The notes: a model not told the origin generated them from the sequence alone. Shown: positions 26,724 through 36,122, counted from the stretch's first letter. The stretch is DNA of 64,000 bases from Embleya scabrispora (GCF_002024165.1 NZ_MWQN01000001.1:2480001-2544000); one strand, 5' to 3'. Numbers and translations: made by a program.

Positions 26724-27397
26724 ACACCTCCGAGACGAGTAGCGCACCCGTCGAGGGCACGCCCCGCACCCGGGTGGTCCTCGTCGACGACCACCGGATG
26801 TTCCGCACCGGCGTGCGCGCCGAGATCGGCGAGGCGGTCGAGGTGGTCGGCGAGGCCGACGACGTGGCGAGCGCGGTGGCCGTGGTCACCGAGACCCGCC
26901 CCGAGGTGGTCCTGCTCGACGTGCACCTGCCCGGCGGCGGCGGGGTCGAGGTGTTGCGCCGGTGCGCGTCGCTGATCCCGGCGGTGCGCTTCCTGGCGCT
27001 GTCCGTGTCGGACGCCGCCGAGGACGTGATCGGGGTGATCCGGGGCGGCGCCCGGGGCTATGTGACCAAGTCGATCACCGGCGACGAACTGATCCGCGCG
27101 ATCGGCCGGGTCGGCGAGGGCGACGCGGTGTTCTCGCCGCGCCTGGCGGGCTTCGTACTGGACGCGTTCGCGGCCACCGACGTGCCGCCGATCGACGAGG
27201 ACCTGGACCGGCTCACCCAGCGCGAGCGCGAGGTGCTGCGGCTGATCGCGCGCGGCTACGCCTACAAGGAGATCGCCCGCCGACTGGTCATCTCGGTCAA
27301 GACGGTGGAGACCCATGTCTCCGCCGTGCTGCGCAAGTTGCAGTTGTCCAACCGGCACGAGCTGACCCGCTGGGCGACGGACCGGCGACTGGTCTGA
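26720..27397 (+). CDS. LuxR-family response regulator
   Basis: 225 residues. Receiver domain with VVLVDDHRMFR and phospho-acceptor Asp near residue 67 in LLDVHLPGG, then a GerE helix-turn-helix (LTQREREVLRLIARGYAYKEIARRLVISVKTVETHVSAVLRKL). GTG 26720 overlaps the kinase stop as GTGA, so the two are translationally coupled. The cognate partner is the PspC histidine kinase. Its targets likely include the divergent PspC/LiaF-like gene. Confidence 0.95.
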   Translation: MNTSETSSAPVEGTPRTRVVLVDDHRMFRTGVRAEIGEAVEVVGEADDVASAVAVVTETRPEVVLLDVHLPGGGGVEVLRRCASLIPAVRFLALSVSDAAEDVIGVIRGGARGYVTKSITGDELIRAIGRVGEGDAVFSPRLAGFVLDAFAATDVPPIDEDLDRLTQREREVLRLIARGYAYKEIARRLVISVKTVETHVSAVLRKLQLSNRHELTRWATDRRLV

Positions 27398-27411
27398 GCC
27401 GAAAACGGCAC

Positions 27412-27478
27412 CCGACGACACACGACGGCGCCCGTCCCCGGGACGAATCCGGGGACGGGCGCCGTCGTGTGTCGTCGG
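27412..27478. terminator. Very long bidirectional terminator
   Basis: A perfect 30-bp inverted repeat (27412-27441 and 27449-27478) with a 7-base loop lies between the convergent response-regulator and NlpC/P60 genes. Confidence 0.95.
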
Positions 27479-27487
27479 TGTCCGGGA

Positions 27488-28573
27488 CTAGCCGGGTCGG
27501 ATGGCCGCGAGGAACGGCATCGAGTCCAGCGGCGCCTTGGTCACGGTCTTGCCCGGGCGCGGGGCGTGCACGATCGTGCCGTTGCCGAGGTACATGCCCA
27601 CGTGCCGGTTGTCCGAGTAGAAGAACACCAGGTCGCCCGGCTGGAGGGCGCTCTTGGCGATCTTGGGACCGTCGTTGATCTGGGTCCAGGTGGTGCGGCT
27701 GAGCGAGACGTTGGCCGCCTTCCAGGACGCCTGGGTCAACCCCGAGCAGTCGTAGGAGCCGGGGCCCTCGGCGCCGGACACGTACGGCTTGCCGATCTGC
27801 GCCAACGCGAAGTTGATCGCGGCCTGGGCCCGCCCGGAGGCCGGGACGTTGGTCGCCGGGGCGTTGTCCTTGTCCTTGTCCCGGGAGCTGCGGTCGTTGC
27901 CGCGCGTGGTGTCGTTCGCGTGCTCGTCCGAGTTGAGCACGTCCTCGCGCTGCTTCTCGGTGAGCGTGTTGAGCAGCCGCTGCGCCTCGGCGAGCTTGGC
28001 CTGGATGTCGGTCTTGTTCTTGTTCAGGTCGGTGCGCAGCTTCTCCAGTTCCGCGAGCTGCGAGGAGGCCTCGGTGCGGTCCTGCTGGAGAACTCGGGCC
28101 TGCGCCGCGATCTGCTTCAGCTTCGCGGCCTGCTGGCCGTCGAGCTGGGACATCATCTGCGACTTCTGCAGGTAACCCTCGGGGTCGCCGCTGAGCGCGA
28201 GCGAGAGCGACGGCGGGAGGCCGCCGCTGCGGTACTGGTTGGCCGCCAGGACACCGATCTGGTCGCGCAGGGCGTTCAGCGCGGCCTGTTCCTCGGTGAT
28301 CCGGGCCTGGGTCTGGTTCGCGGTGCCCTGCTGCTTCTCGATCTGTTCCTCGACGCCGTTGGCGGCGTCGGTGGCCTTGACCACGTCGCTGTGCAGCTGG
28401 TTGACGCGGTCCTTGGTCTGCTGGAACGACTGCGCGGGGTCCGCGCTCGCGGTGCCGGCGAAGGTCATCACGCCGGTCATCGTCGCGGCGGCGGTGACCA
28501 CGGTCGCGGCGGTACGCACGGCGGTGCGCGGCTTGGGCTTGCGGTGTTGCCCGGGTCGACGTTGGGACGCCAC
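27488..28573 (-). CDS. NlpC/P60 endopeptidase (RipA-like, secreted)
   Basis: 361 residues from GTG 28573. A basic N-terminus and a helix (TVVTAAATMTGVMTFAGTASADP) form a secretion signal with an ASA-D cleavage site. Residues 50-220 are a long coiled coil. The C-terminal NlpC/P60 domain has the catalytic Cys in YDCSGL, His in DNRHVGMYLG and IVHAPRPG. It hydrolyses peptidoglycan stem peptides, in actinomycetes often for growth or sporulation. A c-di-AMP riboswitch lies in its leader. AAGGAG is 11 bases before the start. Confidence 0.95.
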   Translation of the reverse strand: MASQRRPGQHRKPKPRTAVRTAATVVTAAATMTGVMTFAGTASADPAQSFQQTKDRVNQLHSDVVKATDAANGVEEQIEKQQGTANQTQARITEEQAALNALRDQIGVLAANQYRSGGLPPSLSLALSGDPEGYLQKSQMMSQLDGQQAAKLKQIAAQARVLQQDRTEASSQLAELEKLRTDLNKNKTDIQAKLAEAQRLLNTLTEKQREDVLNSDEHANDTTRGNDRSSRDKDKDNAPATNVPASGRAQAAINFALAQIGKPYVSGAEGPGSYDCSGLTQASWKAANVSLSRTTWTQINDGPKIAKSALQPGDLVFFYSDNRHVGMYLGNGTIVHAPRPGKTVTKAPLDSMPFLAAIRPG

Positions 28574-28590
28574 TGGTGGCGGGTCTCCTT

Positions 28591-28760
28591 CCTCGGCCGC
28601 CTACCGGGTTAGCTGACGGGTTCGGGCGGAAGAAGGCGCCCTACGGTGCCGAAGCACCGATTCACCCCAAGGGACTGCGAGGGTCCCCGGTTCCGGCTTC
28701 GCGTCGCGGCGACCATGGTTGCCCACCGTCACCGAAACCCGTCACCGAATTCGGCGGAGG
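28591..28760 (-). promoter_or_regulatory. c-di-AMP (ydaO/yuaA) riboswitch
   Basis: In the leader of the NlpC/P60 gene the minus strand carries the hallmarks of the ydaO class: GGAACCGGGGACC, TTGGGGTGAATC (28659-28670 region), then CCCGAACCCGTCAGCTAACC followed by GGTAGGCGG (28597-28626 region). The closing stem is formed by the flanks 28591-28599 and 28752-28760. Such switches turn off wall-lytic genes when c-di-AMP is high. The 3' end runs into the ribosome site of the gene. Boundaries are approximate. Confidence 0.92.
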
Positions 28761-29090
28761 CGATCGTGTCGACCGGGTGGCCGACCTCGAGCCGATCGCC
28801 TGCCGCAGAACACTAGTCACACGCGTGTCAGGACCATCACCATTGGCCTTCACATTGCCGAAACTTTACCAAAGTCACCGTTTCCATCTCCGCGTATCAC
28901 GGGAAAAGCGCCCGGATTCCTTAAAGTCGATCTTGATCCCTTTTGGCGATCTTTAGTGGTATTCGACCGGTGTGCGAGACGTCGACCGCCGCCGGCTAGG
29001 CTGCCGGTCGGCGGCGGCGTTCCCGGCGTCGGCGCCCGGAACGCCGGCCTGGTGCGCGTCGGGGCGATGATCGACGAGGGGTTGTACGAC
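28761..29090. other. Divergent intergenic region, promoters of NlpC/P60 and membrane genes
   Basis: 330 bases without a gene. Between 28850 and 28960 the sequence is clearly AT-rich (for example cctttaaag-like and gatctttagtggtattc stretches), which suggests promoter or binding sites. No single -35/-10 pair could be assigned with confidence. Confidence 0.5.
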
Positions 29091-29447
29091 GTGGACGTTC
29101 TGCGGCAGATCCTGCTGGTGCTGCACATCGTGGGCATCGCGGCCCTGCTCGGCGGCTTCCTCACCCAGATGTCCGCGCTGCGCACCGGCGACGTGCGGAT
29201 CGTGCCCGCGATGACGCACGGTGCGCTGACCATGCTCGTCACCGGCCTGGCCCTGGTGGGCGTGGTGCGGTCCGGCCTGGACCGGGACGTGGACACCGCC
29301 AAGATCGGCACCAAGCTCGGCATCCTGCTGGTCGTCCTGCTGCTGGTCTGGGGCAACCGCCTCGCGGAGCGGGTGTCCTCGCGTGTCCTCGGCGCGATCG
29401 GCCTGCTGACCGTGGCGAACATCGCCATCGCCGTCATGTGGACCTGA
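29091..29447 (+). CDS. Small four-helix membrane protein
   Basis: 118 residues, not assigned to a function. Four helices: QILLVLHIVGIAALLGGF, ALTMLVTGLALVGVV, KLGILLVVLLLVWG and VLGAIGLLTVANIAIAVMW. Several similar Streptomyces proteins are annotated only as integral membrane proteins. GAGGGG lies nine bases before GTG 29091; ATG 29067 in frame is an alternative. It converges with the PIG-L gene with 13 bases between. Confidence 0.75.
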   Translation: MDVLRQILLVLHIVGIAALLGGFLTQMSALRTGDVRIVPAMTHGALTMLVTGLALVGVVRSGLDRDVDTAKIGTKLGILLVVLLLVWGNRLAERVSSRVLGAIGLLTVANIAIAVMWT

Positions 29448-29460
29448 GCCCCCCGCCTCG

Positions 29461-30180
29461 CTAACGGGTGTCCACCACCCGGAACACCTCGGCCATGCGT
29501 CCGGCGCCCAGGTCGAACCGCGCCGCGTTGCCCTCCAGCATCGACACGACGTGCTCGCGCAGCTCCGGCAGATGGCCCGTCTGGCTCTCGTGCGACAGCA
29601 GCGCCGCGATCTTGCGTTCGAACACCTCCGTCACGTCCACCGCGTGGTTCGGCGCCGCGGTCGGCGACAGCCAGGTCTCGGGCACCGTCCACTCCTTCAG
29701 CCCCTCCGCCTCCAGCAGTTCGGGGTGGGCGAACGGGTTGCGCGCGTCCGGATAGATCGCCCGCATCGCCGCCTCGCCGGCCTCCAGGTGATCCGGGTGG
29801 CTCGGCGCCAGCCGGGACCAGTCCCGCTCCGGACTCGGAATCACCATGCGCTGCGGGCGCACCTGCCGGATCACCCGGCTGATGTCGCGCCGCAGTTCCA
29901 TGGAGGCCGCCACCCGCCCGTCCGGATACCCCAGCCAGTACAACTGCCGCACCCCCACGTGCGCCGCCGCCGCGCCCTGCTCCGCACGCCGGATCCCGCC
30001 GATCTCCGACCGCGGCACCGCCGGATCGAACCCGCCCGCGTCCCCGTCGGTGACCAGGCAGTAGCTCACCTCGATGCCCGCCTCGGTCCACGTGGCGACC
30101 GTTCCCGCCGCCCCGAAGTCGATGTCGTCCGGGTGCGCGGCCAGCACCAGGACCCGCTCCACGTCGCGATCGTCCAGCAC
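29461..30180 (-). CDS. PIG-L family deacetylase
   Basis: 239 residues. The LmbE/PIG-L motif AHPDDIDFGAAG holds the Asp and His for zinc, and SHPDHLEAG adds the second histidine. The family removes acetyl groups from amino sugars; it is shorter than mycothiol enzymes MshB/Mca (about 290), so a related enzyme of unknown substrate is more likely. GTG 30180 has GGGAG 7 bases upstream. A row of 10-bp repeats sits immediately upstream. Confidence 0.9.
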   Translation of the reverse strand: MLDDRDVERVLVLAAHPDDIDFGAAGTVATWTEAGIEVSYCLVTDGDAGGFDPAVPRSEIGGIRRAEQGAAAAHVGVRQLYWLGYPDGRVAASMELRRDISRVIRQVRPQRMVIPSPERDWSRLAPSHPDHLEAGEAAMRAIYPDARNPFAHPELLEAEGLKEWTVPETWLSPTAAPNHAVDVTEVFERKIAALLSHESQTGHLPELREHVVSMLEGNAARFDLGAGRMAEVFRVVDTR

Positions 30181-30190
30181 GATGTACTCC

Positions 30191-30230
30191 CTTGATCCGA
30201 CTTGATCCGACTCGATCCGACCCGCTCCGA
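30191..30230. repeat. Four 10-bp tandem repeats upstream of the PIG-L gene
   Basis: CTTGATCCGA, CTTGATCCGA, CTCGATCCGA and CCCGCTCCGA follow directly in 30191-30230. The 10-base period equals one helical turn, so bound proteins would face the same side. They lie just upstream of the PIG-L ribosome site and 150 bases from the divergent pcrA start. Confidence 0.75.
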
Positions 30231-30380
30231 CCCCATCCGCCGGCCGGGCGGGCGGCGGATCCGCCGATCCCGCTCGACCGGATGTCCGACGGCGCGAAGA
30301 TGGTTGTCGGCGCAATGATCCCTGGCCGCGACGACGGCCCGGGCACGACCCGCCCGACACCCACCTAGACTCGGGGAACG

Positions 30381-32897
30381 ATGAGCAGCCTCTTCGACGA
30401 CATCCCCCTGCCCGGTTTCGACGCCGCGGCCACCAAGTCCCCCGCCGGCTCCGCGGACGAGATCCCGCTGCCGCCCGAGCCGGACGAGAACCACGTGTAC
30501 GGCCTGCCGGAGGACTATCCGGACGACCTGTACGAGGGGCAGTACGCACCGCCACCCGAGCCGCGCGACGCCTACTACCGCAACGGCGCCCCGCGCCCCG
30601 TGGTGGACCCGGCCCGGCTGCTCGACGGGATGAACCCGCAACAGCGCGCCGCGGTCGTGCACGAGGGGTCCCCGCTGCTCATCGTGGCGGGCGCGGGCTC
30701 CGGCAAGACCCGCGTACTGACCCACCGCATCGCCCACCTGCTCGCCTCCCGCCACGTGCACCCCGGCGAGATCCTGGCGATCACCTTCACCAACAAGGCC
30801 GCCGCCGAGATGCGCGAGCGGGTCGAGGCGCTGATCGGACCGCGCACCAAGGCGATGTGGGTGTCCACCTTCCACTCGGCCTGCGTACGCATCCTGCGGC
30901 AGCAGTACAAGAAGCTCGGCATGAGCTCCTCGTTCTCCATCTACGACTCGGCCGACCAGCAGCGGCTGATGGCGATGGTCTGCCGCGACCTCGACCTGGA
31001 CCCGAAGAAGTTCCCGCCGCGCAAGTTCAACGCGCAGGTGTCCAACCTCAAGAACGAACTGATCGACCACGAGGACTTCGCGGCCAAGGCGATCAACGAG
31101 TCCGAGCGCATACTGGCGCAGGCCTACACGATGTACCAGGAGCGGCTGCGCCAGGCCAACGCGCTCGACTTCGACGACCTGATCATGACCACGGTGCACC
31201 TGCTCCAGGCGTTCCCGGACGTCGCGGAGCACTACCGGCGGCGGTTTCGGCACGTGCTGGTGGACGAGTACCAGGACACCAACCACGCGCAGTACACGCT
31301 GGTCCGCGAACTGGTCGGCGGCGCGGCCGGCAGCGGCCCGCGCCTGACGGTGGACGGCGAGTTGGTCGACCCCGCCGAGGCCGGGCTCGTCGGGCTCGAA
31401 CCGGCCGAGTTGTGCGTGGTCGGCGACGCGGACCAGTCGATCTACGCGTTCCGCGGCGCGACCATCCGCAACATCCTCGACTTCGAGGCCGACTACCCGA
31501 ACGCCACCACGATCCTGCTGGAGCAGAACTACCGCTCCACGCAGACCATCCTGAGCGCGGCCAACGCGGTGATCGAGCGCAACAGCAACCGGCGCGCGAA
31601 GAACCTGTGGACCGACGCCGGCGCCGGCACCCCCATCGTCGGCTACGTCGCGGACGACGAGCACGACGAGGCGCAGTTCGTCGCCGACGAGGTGGACCGC
31701 CTCACCGACGCGGGTCACACCAAGCCGGGACAGGTCGCGGTGTTCTACCGGACCAACGCCCAGTCCCGCGTCTTCGAGGAAGTCTTCATCCGGGTCGGCC
31801 TGCCGTACAAGGTCGTCGGCGGCGTGCGCTTCTACGAGCGCCGCGAGGTCCGCGACGTGCTCGCCTACCTGCGCCTGCTGGCCAACCCCGACGACACGGT
31901 CTCGCTGCGCCGGATCCTGAACGTGCCCAAGCGTGGCATCGGCGACCGGGCCGAGGCGTGCCTGGACGTGCTCGCGACCCGCGACCGCATCCCGTTCGCC
32001 CAGGCGCTGCGCCGGGCCGACGACGCGCCGGGCCTGGCCAAGCGCTCGGCCAACGCGGTCAAGGGCTTCGTCCGGCTCCTGGACGACCTCACCGCGGTGG
32101 TGGACGGCGGCGCGGGTCCCGCGACCGTCCTGGAGGCGATCCTGGAACAGAGCGGCTACCTCGCCGAGTTGCAGGCGTCCAGCGACCCGCAGGACGAGAC
32201 CCGGATCGAAAACCTTCAGGAACTCGCGGCGGTGGCGCTGGAGTTCGAGCAGGCCCAGGCGCAGGAGGGCGGCTCGGGCACGCTCGCCGACTTCCTGGAG
32301 CGGGTCTCGCTGGTGGCCGACTCCGACCAGATCCCCACCGACGCCGAGGACGGCGGCGTGGTCACCCTGATGACCCTGCACACCGCCAAGGGCCTGGAGT
32401 TCCCCACGGTGTTCCTCACCGGCCTGGAGGACGGCGTCTTCCCGCACATGCGCTCGCTCGGCGACGCGAAGGAGTTGGAGGAGGAGCGCCGGCTGGCCTA
32501 TGTGGGCATCACCCGCGCCCGCGAGCGGCTCTACGTCACGCTGGCCAAGATGCGCAGCGCGTGGGGCGCGCCGTCGTACAACCCGCCGTCCCGTTTCCTG
32601 ACCGAACTCCCGGAGAAGCTGGTCGACTGGCGCGGCACCTCGCCGTCGGCGGCCAAGGCGATGTCGGCGACGAAGTCGACGGTCGGCTCGCGCGGCGGCT
32701 TCGGCAAGGGCGCGCAGATCAAGGAACGTCCGGCCATCGCACTGTCCCCGGGCGATCGGGTCACCCACGACAAGTTCGGCCTGGGCACGGTGGTCTCCAC
32801 CGCCGAGACCGGTGACAAGGCGAAGGCCACCATCGATTTCGGCGCGGGCGGCGAGAAGACCCTGCTGCTGCGCTACGCGCCGGTGCAGAAGTTGTAG
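30381..32897 (+). CDS. pcrA: ATP-dependent DNA helicase PcrA/UvrD
   Basis: 838 residues. Superfamily 1A helicase: Walker A AGSGKTRVLTHR near residue 100, the DEYQDTN Walker B, QNYRST, and motif VALMTLHTAKGLEFPTVFL-like (TLMTLHTAKGLEF) and VGITRARERL. A Tudor-like C-terminal tail (DRVTHDKFGLGTVVS) is typical of PcrA. The first 75 residues are an acidic extension before the conserved core. It acts in nucleotide excision repair and replication restart. TAGACT about nine bases upstream of ATG suggests a near-leaderless mRNA. Confidence 0.97.
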   Translation: MSSLFDDIPLPGFDAAATKSPAGSADEIPLPPEPDENHVYGLPEDYPDDLYEGQYAPPPEPRDAYYRNGAPRPVVDPARLLDGMNPQQRAAVVHEGSPLLIVAGAGSGKTRVLTHRIAHLLASRHVHPGEILAITFTNKAAAEMRERVEALIGPRTKAMWVSTFHSACVRILRQQYKKLGMSSSFSIYDSADQQRLMAMVCRDLDLDPKKFPPRKFNAQVSNLKNELIDHEDFAAKAINESERILAQAYTMYQERLRQANALDFDDLIMTTVHLLQAFPDVAEHYRRRFRHVLVDEYQDTNHAQYTLVRELVGGAAGSGPRLTVDGELVDPAEAGLVGLEPAELCVVGDADQSIYAFRGATIRNILDFEADYPNATTILLEQNYRSTQTILSAANAVIERNSNRRAKNLWTDAGAGTPIVGYVADDEHDEAQFVADEVDRLTDAGHTKPGQVAVFYRTNAQSRVFEEVFIRVGLPYKVVGGVRFYERREVRDVLAYLRLLANPDDTVSLRRILNVPKRGIGDRAEACLDVLATRDRIPFAQALRRADDAPGLAKRSANAVKGFVRLLDDLTAVVDGGAGPATVLEAILEQSGYLAELQASSDPQDETRIENLQELAAVALEFEQAQAQEGGSGTLADFLERVSLVADSDQIPTDAEDGGVVTLMTLHTAKGLEFPTVFLTGLEDGVFPHMRSLGDAKELEEERRLAYVGITRARERLYVTLAKMRSAWGAPSYNPPSRFLTELPEKLVDWRGTSPSAAKAMSATKSTVGSRGGFGKGAQIKERPAIALSPGDRVTHDKFGLGTVVSTAETGDKAKATIDFGAGGEKTLLLRYAPVQKL

Positions 32898-32918
32898 CGC
32901 CGGTCTCGTCGAGACGAG

Positions 32919-32954
32919 CGCGGGCCGGGTCGATGTCCCTCGACCCGGCCCGCG
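32919..32954. terminator. Terminator between pcrA and membrane protein gene
   Basis: 15-bp perfect stem (32919-32933 with 32940-32954), six-base loop, between convergent genes. Confidence 0.88.
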
Positions 32955-32972
32955 TACGTGTTACCGGTCCGC

Positions 32973-34211
32973 TCAGCCCGCGATCTGGATCTCGTACGGC
33001 GCCGACTCCACGCCGGAGGCGGACACCACGCACAGCTCCACCCGGCCCGGCTCCACGTCGACCGGGACCGGGACGACCACGCACGCGTCGGAGGGGTTGG
33101 CGAAGCCGGTCTCGGCCGGGATCAGCGGGGCGTGCACGTGGACCGCGCCGAACTTGACCACCACGCGCGCCAGCAGGTCCGCCTCGTGCGAGCCGCCCGC
33201 CGCCAGGTTGATCCCGCGCACCTCGATGTCGTCGCCCTGGCGGACCGCGGAGTCCAGGTCGCCGCGCGTGCGCACGCGCACCACGGACAGGATCACCGGG
33301 CGGTCGTTCTCCGCCAGCTTGCCGGCGAGGTAGGTGACCACCGAGACCACGGCGAGCGCGACCAGCGTGGCCGGGATGTCCGGGAGCCGATCGGGGTCGC
33401 GGGCCAGGCCGACCACGACGAAGCCGACCGCGACGAGGTTGACCAGGACGTACTGGGCGTCCACGAACGAGGCCCGGCCCGCGTCGTCGGTGACCAGGTC
33501 GCGCAGCGAGGCCTGGTCGGCGCGGAGCTTTTGGAGCACCCGACGGCCGACCTTGTCGCCGACGATCCGGCGTACCGCCACCGCGGCGAGCAGCGGCGCG
33601 GCCACCAGGGTGATCTGGTCGAGCGCGACGTCGCCCAGTCGATCGAGCAGCCGGTCGCGCTGTCCGTCCCCGGACGCGGCGGCCAGCCGCATGCCCAGGA
33701 AGGCGAAGCAGTACATCAGCGCCACCATCCACAGCGCGGCGACCGCCTTGGAGGTGGACAGGCGCCCGTCCAGGCCCCGTACGGGCGCGAACACGCCGCC
33801 CTGGGCCCGGGCGGCCCAGCCGACCACGCTGAGCGCTCCGGCGACCACCACGGCCGCCACGATCCCGGCGGTGCGCGCTCCGGTCCAGCCCGCGCCGATC
33901 GCGGTCAGCGCCTGCACCAGGACGAGCACGGCGACCAGGAACCACAGCACGATCAGCGCACGACCGCCGAGCACCTGTAGCCACGCCCGCCCCTGGGCCC
34001 GCCGCATGGCGGCCAAGTCCTGGGCCCTGCCCCGCAGTTCGTCGGAGATCCATTGGCGCGCGCCGCCGTCGGAGTGGGCGACCGCCGTGGGCACGCCCTC
34101 CTTGCGGGCGAGCGCCCGCCGCAGCGTCTCGAAATCGGCGACGGTCCTGCGGTATTCCTCCCGGACCACGCAATGACAGTCCGGTCCGTGCACACCGACA
34201 CCGTGCGCCAC
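32973..34211 (-). CDS. Membrane protein with C-terminal IPT/TIG-like domain
   Basis: 412 residues from GTG 34211, preceded by GGGGAGGG nine bases upstream (upstream in-frame ATGs at 34238 and 34274 lack a site). After a cytoplasmic N-terminal 90 residues (REEYRRTVADFETLRRAL), two helices (ALIVLWFLVAVLVLVQAL, TAGIVAAVVVAGALSVVGW), then two to four more. The last 110 residues are beta-rich with DDIEVRGINLAAGGSHEADL and VELCVVSASGVESAPYEI, the pattern of an immunoglobulin-like IPT/TIG fold, probably outside. Function unknown. Two palindromes lie upstream. Confidence 0.72.
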   Translation of the reverse strand: MAHGVGVHGPDCHCVVREEYRRTVADFETLRRALARKEGVPTAVAHSDGGARQWISDELRGRAQDLAAMRRAQGRAWLQVLGGRALIVLWFLVAVLVLVQALTAIGAGWTGARTAGIVAAVVVAGALSVVGWAARAQGGVFAPVRGLDGRLSTSKAVAALWMVALMYCFAFLGMRLAAASGDGQRDRLLDRLGDVALDQITLVAAPLLAAVAVRRIVGDKVGRRVLQKLRADQASLRDLVTDDAGRASFVDAQYVLVNLVAVGFVVVGLARDPDRLPDIPATLVALAVVSVVTYLAGKLAENDRPVILSVVRVRTRGDLDSAVRQGDDIEVRGINLAAGGSHEADLLARVVVKFGAVHVHAPLIPAETGFANPSDACVVVPVPVDVEPGRVELCVVSASGVESAPYEIQIAG

Positions 34212-34240
34212 TTCGCCACGCCCTCCCCACCACCACATAC

Positions 34241-34272
34241 GAACGTGCTCGTTCAGCGGCACATTGTGCCGC
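34241..34272. promoter_or_regulatory. Adjacent palindromes upstream of membrane protein gene
   Basis: GAACG-tgct-CGTTC (34241-34254) and GCGGCACA-T-TGTGCCGC (34256-34272) are perfect inverted repeats 2 bases apart, just upstream of the chosen start 34211. They look like operator sites for a dimeric repressor. Confidence 0.5.
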
Positions 34273-34408
34273 ATCCGAGAGGGCCGTACGGGCCCGGTCC
34301 GGCGATCGCGCGCAATCTCGATCCGAGACCCGCCGCAAGGCCAACCCCCGTGTCCCACAAGGCGTTGCGCCGGCTCGTCGACCCGGCCGCGGCCAGCTCC
34401 GGGAACGC

Positions 34409-34444
34409 CGCCGGCCCCCGTCCGAAATCGGACGGAGGCCGGCG
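34409..34444 (-). terminator. Terminator of guaA
   Basis: 17-bp stem with one mismatch (34409-34425 with 34428-34444), located 44 bases after the guaA stop on the minus strand. Confidence 0.78.
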
Positions 34445-34487
34445 AAAGCACCCACGATCGAGGGATCGAGCGGATCGACGCGGGAGG

Positions 34488-36077
34488 CTACTCCCACTCG
34501 ATGGTGCCCGGGGGCTTGCTCGTCACGTCGAGGGTGACCCGGTTGATCTCCCGGACCTCGTTGGTGATCCGGTTGGAGATCCGGGCCAGCAGGTCGTAGG
34601 GCAGGCGCGACCAGTCGGCGGTCATGGCGTCCTCCGAGGACACCGGACGCAACACGATCGGGTGACCGTAGGTGCGGCCGTCGCCCTGGACGCCGACCGA
34701 GCGCACGTCGGCGAGCAGCACCACGGGGCACTGCCAGATCTCCCGGTCGAGCCCGGCCCGGGACAACTCCTCGCGGGCGATCGCGTCCGCCTCGCGCAGG
34801 ATCTCCAGCCGGTCGGCGGTGACCTCGCCGATGATCCGAATCCCCAGGCCGGGGCCCGGGAACGGCTGCCGCCAGACGATCTCGGACGGCAGGCCCAACT
34901 GCTCGCCGACCGCGCGCACCTCGTCCTTGAACAACTTGCGCAGCGGCTCGATCAGCTTGAACTGGAGGTCTTCCGGCAGCCCGCCGACGTTGTGGTGCGA
35001 CTTGATGTTCGCGGTGCCGGTGCCGCCGCCGGACTCGACCACATCCGGGTAGAGCGTGCCCTGGACCAGGAACTCGACCTCCTCGCCGTGCGCGCCCGCC
35101 TCGGCGACCACCTCGGCGGCGGCCTGCTCGAAGACCCGGATGAACTCGCGCCCGATGATCTTCCGCTTCTCCTCGGGGTCGGTCACCCCGGCGAGCGCGG
35201 TCAGGAAGCGCTCCTGGGCGTTCACCACCTTGAGCGAGACCCCGGTGGCCGCGACGTAGTCCCGCTCGACCTGCTCGGGCTCGCCCTTGCGCAGCAGGCC
35301 GTGGTCGACGAACACGCAGGTGAGCTTGTCGCCCACGGCGCGCTGGACCAGGGCCGCGGCGACCGCGGAGTCGACCCCGCCGGACAGGCCGCAGATCACG
35401 TGCTTGTCGCCGACCCGCTCGCGGATCAGCTCGACCTGCTCCTCGACGATGTTGACCATCGTCCAGTTCGCCTTGAGCTTCGCGCCCGCCTTGAGGAAGC
35501 GCTCCAGGATCGCCTGGCCGTGCTCGCTGTGCATCACCTCGGGGTGGTACTGCACGCCGTACAGCCGCGCCTCGTCGTTCTCGATCGCGGCGACCGGCGC
35601 ACCCGCGCTGGTCGCGGTGACCGTGAAGCCGGCCGGCGCGGCGGAGACCGAGTCGCCGTGCGACATCCACACCGACAGGTCGGTGGGCAGCCCGTCGAAC
35701 AGGGTGCTCCGCGGGCCGGTCACGGCCAGCGGGGTGGCGCCGAACTCGGCGAGACCGGTCTTCTCGACCACCCCGCCCAGGGTCTGCGCCATGGCCTGGA
35801 AGCCGTAGCAGATGCCGAGCACCGGAACGCCGGCCGTGAACAGCGCCGGGTCGATGCTGGGCGCCTCGTCCGCGTACACCGAGGAGGGGCCGCCGGACAG
35901 GATGATCGCGGCCGGGCGCTTGGCGAGCATCTCCGGCACGGGCATGCTGTGCGGCACGATCTCGCTGTATACGTGCGCCTCGCGCACCCGGCGGGCGATG
36001 AGCTGGGCGTACTGGGCGCCGAAGTCGACGACGAGGACGGTTTCGGTGCCGCCTCCGTCCGGGCTGGCAAAGGTCAC
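34488..36077 (-). CDS. guaA: GMP synthase (glutamine-hydrolysing) GuaA
   Basis: 529 residues. Amidates XMP to GMP. Glutaminase domain: [14 protein letters not shown] at the N-terminus, catalytic Cys in [10 protein letters not shown], His in VQYHPEV. The ATP-pyrophosphatase domain follows with the P-loop LSGGVDS near residue 230, and the dimerisation domain ends ...[10 protein letters not shown] as expected. Together with guaB and guaB3 downstream in the window it forms the GMP branch. Strongly conserved. Confidence 0.98.
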   Translation of the reverse strand: MTFASPDGGGTETVLVVDFGAQYAQLIARRVREAHVYSEIVPHSMPVPEMLAKRPAAIILSGGPSSVYADEAPSIDPALFTAGVPVLGICYGFQAMAQTLGGVVEKTGLAEFGATPLAVTGPRSTLFDGLPTDLSVWMSHGDSVSAAPAGFTVTATSAGAPVAAIENDEARLYGVQYHPEVMHSEHGQAILERFLKAGAKLKANWTMVNIVEEQVELIRERVGDKHVICGLSGGVDSAVAAALVQRAVGDKLTCVFVDHGLLRKGEPEQVERDYVAATGVSLKVVNAQERFLTALAGVTDPEEKRKIIGREFIRVFEQAAAEVVAEAGAHGEEVEFLVQGTLYPDVVESGGGTGTANIKSHHNVGGLPEDLQFKLIEPLRKLFKDEVRAVGEQLGLPSEIVWRQPFPGPGLGIRIIGEVTADRLEILREADAIAREELSRAGLDREIWQCPVVLLADVRSVGVQGDGRTYGHPIVLRPVSSEDAMTADWSRLPYDLLARISNRITNEVREINRVTLDVTSKPPGTIEWE

Positions 36078-36116
36078 GAGGGGCCTTCCGGCGAAGCGAA
36101 AAAGGGGTGTACGCCG

Positions 36117-36122
36117 ATTCTA
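36117..36122 (-). promoter_or_regulatory. -10 element candidate for guaA
   Basis: TAGAAT on the minus strand, about 40 bases upstream of the guaA start. No good -35 is seen 17-18 bases further on. Confidence 0.35.
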
